The position numbers and the translations under genes were made by a program. Positions 62,220-64,000 of a stretch of 64,000 nucleotides of DNA are shown here, in pieces; positions within the stretch are counted from its first letter, which is position 1; each line of letters begins with the position of its first letter. The notes below the pieces were generated by a model. The model did not search any database. It was not told the origin of the DNA and saw only the letters and a list, made by a program, of their open reading frames with translations. The stretch comes from Tahibacter sp042701255 (GTDB lineage: Bacteria; Pseudomonadota; Gammaproteobacteria; Xanthomonadales; Rhodanobacteraceae). The DNA lies in NCBI RefSeq assembly GCF_042701255.1, contig NZ_CP170554.1:1-64000 (forward strand), given 5' to 3'.

Positions 62220-63250
62220 CCTGATTAGCGCTGTGTCTCAGCTGCTGATTCTGGCGAGATCTAAAACGGCAGCATTCTCAAGAGGATGCCGCCATGGCGA
62301 TGAATCGGGTTCAGTTCCAGCGCAGCGTGTCCCTGCCGGCGTTCATGAAGCAGTTCGGCACCGATAGGCAATGCGAGCAGGCCATGGCGCGTTCGCGTTG
62401 GCCGGAGGGGTTTGTCTGTCCGAGCTGCAAGGGACAGCAGGCATCGACTTTCCGACGCGGGCGACAGACCCTGTGGCAGTGCCGTGACTGCCGGACGCAA
62501 ACCAGTGTGACATCAGGAACGCCGTTGGCGGACACCAAGCTGCCGTTACGGCTGTGGTGGTTGGCGATCTACCTGACGACGCAGGCCAAGAACGGCGTCT
62601 CGGCACTGGAGCTGAGTCGGCAACTGGGCGTGTGCTACCGCACGGCCTGGCGGATCAAGCACAAGCTCATGGCGGTCATGGCTCATCGTGAGATCGACCG
62701 GATCCTCCACGGCGTGGTGCAGGTGGACGATGCCTATCTGGGCGGCGAGCGCAGCGGCGTGGCCAATGGCCAGCAATGGGAAAACAAAGTCCCGTTCATC
62801 GCCGCTGTGGCCACCGAGCAAGGGCGGCCTCTGCACATCCGCCTGGATCCGGTTCCTCGCTTCAATCGGGAAACCCTCAAGAACTGGGCACACCGCGCTC
62901 TGGCACCCGACGCCGTGGTCATCAGCGACGGCCTGTCCGCCTTCACCGGTATCGCCCAGGCCGGCATGGCCCATGAGGCCGTCGTCACCGGCCGCGGCCG
63001 CGCTGCCGCTCAACAACCGCAGCTGCTCTGGGTCAACGTGATCCTGAGCAACCTCAAGACTGCCTTGAGCGGTACCCACCACGCTTTGAAGTTCGCCAAG
63101 TACGGCGCTCGCTACCTCGCCGCCCATCAGTACCGCTTCAACCGACGCGTCGATATGGCGGCCATGATCCCGCGACTGGCTATCGCTCTGTTTGCCCTCG
63201 GGTCGCTCACCGAAACCGCTCTGCGCAGCTGAGACTCGGCGCTAATCAGG
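62220..63250 (+). mobile_element. IS1595-family insertion sequence, 1031 bp
   Basis: Terminal inverted repeats 62220-62244 and 63226-63250 start CCTGATTAGCGC and match in 23 of 25 positions. The element is bordered by TCCCTTGAA on both sides (8-9 bp target duplication; family norm 8). It carries one intact transposase gene and no passenger. It interrupts a palindromic repeat of the same type seen near 21.4 kb. Intact ends, duplication and gene suggest a recent and possibly active copy. Confidence 0.9.
62294..63232 (+). CDS. IS1595-family (ISXO2-like) transposase
   Basis: 312 residues; start 62294 with AGAGGA 8 bases upstream. N-terminal zinc ribbon with Cys42, Cys45, Cys63 and Cys66, an HTH (ALELSRQLGVCYRTAWRIKHK in part), then the ISXO2-like catalytic domain: QVDDAYLGG (Asp145/146), VISDG (Asp212) and NVILSNLKTALSG with Asn253 at the third position, as in the DDN branch. 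Its stop codon lies inside the right terminal repeat. Confidence 0.92.
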   Translation: MAMNRVQFQRSVSLPAFMKQFGTDRQCEQAMARSRWPEGFVCPSCKGQQASTFRRGRQTLWQCRDCRTQTSVTSGTPLADTKLPLRLWWLAIYLTTQAKNGVSALELSRQLGVCYRTAWRIKHKLMAVMAHREIDRILHGVVQVDDAYLGGERSGVANGQQWENKVPFIAAVATEQGRPLHIRLDPVPRFNRETLKNWAHRALAPDAVVISDGLSAFTGIAQAGMAHEAVVTGRGRAAAQQPQLLWVNVILSNLKTALSGTHHALKFAKYGARYLAAHQYRFNRRVDMAAMIPRLAIALFALGSLTETALRS

Positions 63251-63501
63251 TCCCTTGAAGGGGAGGGTTTTTGATCGAAAGCTCGCGTGCCGCTCGGAAG
63301 AGCATCGTGGTGCGCAGGCCGGCACGAGGATCTCGAGCACATCGACGTCGAGAATGTGGTCCACGCAGTCGCGCCTGATGACGGCGCAGCGGGCTGATCG
63401 GCGGTTTCGTGACGGCCTTCATAGTGAACGGGGCCGTAGCGCCATCGCCGCGGATCGCGTGGTATCGTGAGCCGATTCAGCATTTTGTCGGGTTCCCACC
63501 G
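63251..63501. other. Right half of the split repeat and gap before the last gene
   Basis: 63251-63273 completes the palindromic repeat interrupted by the IS. The following ~230 bases show no gene. Confidence 0.5.
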
Positions 63502-64000
63502 GTGACTATCTCGCGTCCGCTTCGCGCCTTGCCGCGCGCCCTGTTCCTCGCCTGCGCCGCCTGCTGGCTGGTTCCCGCCTTCGCCGCCGAGCCCGCCGCA
63601 AAGCCGGCCGAAGCCAAGCCCGCGGCGGCCAAGCCTGCCGCTCCCAAGCCGGCCGCCGCACCCGCAGCCAAGCCCGCCGCAGCGAAACCGGCAACGCCGG
63701 CCGCGGCCAAACCCGCCGCCGCGGCTGCGAAGCCCAGCCAGAGTCTGATCTGGCGCGGCGACATCGCGAGCGCACGCGGTCTGATGACCGAGCTCGCCAA
63801 GCTCTACGAACGCGAAAAGAAAGTCCGCATCCAGCTGACGCCGTTCAGCACGGTCTCGGGCATCGATGCAGTGACGCAGGGCAGCGCCGACTTCGCCGGC
63901 AGCCTGCGTCCCAACTATCCCAAGCGCAGTGAAGAAAGCGGCCTGACCTTCGTGCCGGTGGCCTGGGACGGCCTGGTCATGATCACCTCGCCGTCCAACC
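63502..64000 (+). CDS. Exported PstS-like substrate-binding protein, cut by the window end
   Basis: 166 residues visible from a GTG at 63502 (VTISRPLRALP); no strong ribosome-binding site, so the start is provisional. Signal peptide (ALFLACAACWLVPAFAA), then a ~50-residue Ala/Pro/Lys linker of PAAAKPA repeats, then the start of a periplasmic binding domain of PstS/PBP-like type (SLIWRGDIASARGLMTELAKL; GSADFAGSLRPNYPKR). Likely binds phosphate or a related anion. The rest lies beyond the window. Confidence 0.75.
   Translation, partial: MTISRPLRALPRALFLACAACWLVPAFAAEPAAKPAEAKPAAAKPAAPKPAAAPAAKPAAAKPATPAAAKPAAAAAKPSQSLIWRGDIASARGLMTELAKLYEREKKVRIQLTPFSTVSGIDAVTQGSADFAGSLRPNYPKRSEESGLTFVPVAWDGLVMITSPSN

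Noticed and set aside
62120..64000. Prophage or genomic island at the right end
   Set aside because: Only a single IS element with target duplication is present; no integrase, phage gene or tRNA attachment site.

Overview
This 64 kb window is high-GC chromosomal DNA, very probably from a gammaproteobacterium of the Lysobacterales (Xanthomonadales), perhaps the Rhodanobacteraceae. That placement is inferred from gene content: a split class II ribonucleotide reductase, a monothiol glutaredoxin fused to rhodanese, a secreted nuclease ending in IFANGFQ, and a lysine/alanine-rich H1-like protein. No rRNA, tRNA, CRISPR array or prophage was recognised. The one clear mobile element is an IS1595-family insertion sequence at 62220-63250.

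Layout. 1-12.3 kb: a giant secreted RHS/YD-repeat protein whose frame closes at the left edge, and a secreted endonuclease I-like protein. 13-24 kb: an Ada-like alkylation-repair protein, an EamA exporter, a repeat tract built partly from the 3' end of a small methyltransferase gene, a four-gene MacAB-like ABC operon (adaptor, ATPase, two FtsX permeases), a DUF3052 protein, rsgA, and an RND-type adaptor lipoprotein with a perfect-armed palindrome at its promoter. 24-36.7 kb: alaA, a GDSL hydrolase, an LpxH-like phosphoesterase, an OmpA-like adhesin gene with two frameshifts, the Grx-rhodanese fusion, AMP nucleosidase, an FAD oxidase, an HCCA-isomerase-like protein, threonine aldolase and a DUF4124 protein. 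36.7-37.3 kb: a non-coding five-copy repeat array, each copy ending in paired DnaA-box-like 9-mers, with an AT-rich stretch between copies 1 and 2.

37.4-54 kb: an ogt-alkA alkylation-repair operon, an SDR oxidoreductase, a YpfJ-type zinc metallopeptidase, a YhhN family protein, an overlapping radical SAM/DNA-methylase-like gene pair, an MFS transporter, a Dyp peroxidase, an ECF sigma factor operon, folE, a Rieske-FAD reductase, and a cytosolic HtrA-like protease flanked by 28-bp direct repeats. 54-64 kb: a CBS-domain protein, a DUF2975/XRE operon with a palindromic operator, the ribonucleotide reductase cluster (nrdJa, H1-like gene, nrdJb with a frameshift at an A8 run), DegQ/DegP, the IS1595 element inserted in a dispersed palindromic repeat, and the start of a phosphate-binding-like protein cut by the right edge.

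Themes: three alkylation-repair genes in two loci (Ada-like; Ogt plus AlkA); envelope export and stress functions (ABC operon, RND adaptor, two HtrA-type proteases, ECF sigma); and several families of non-coding repeats. Probable frameshifts occur at 28.18 kb, 29.5 kb and 56.52 kb, and the RHS frame also closes early at the left edge. They may be real decay or base-calling errors, and raw reads would tell which.
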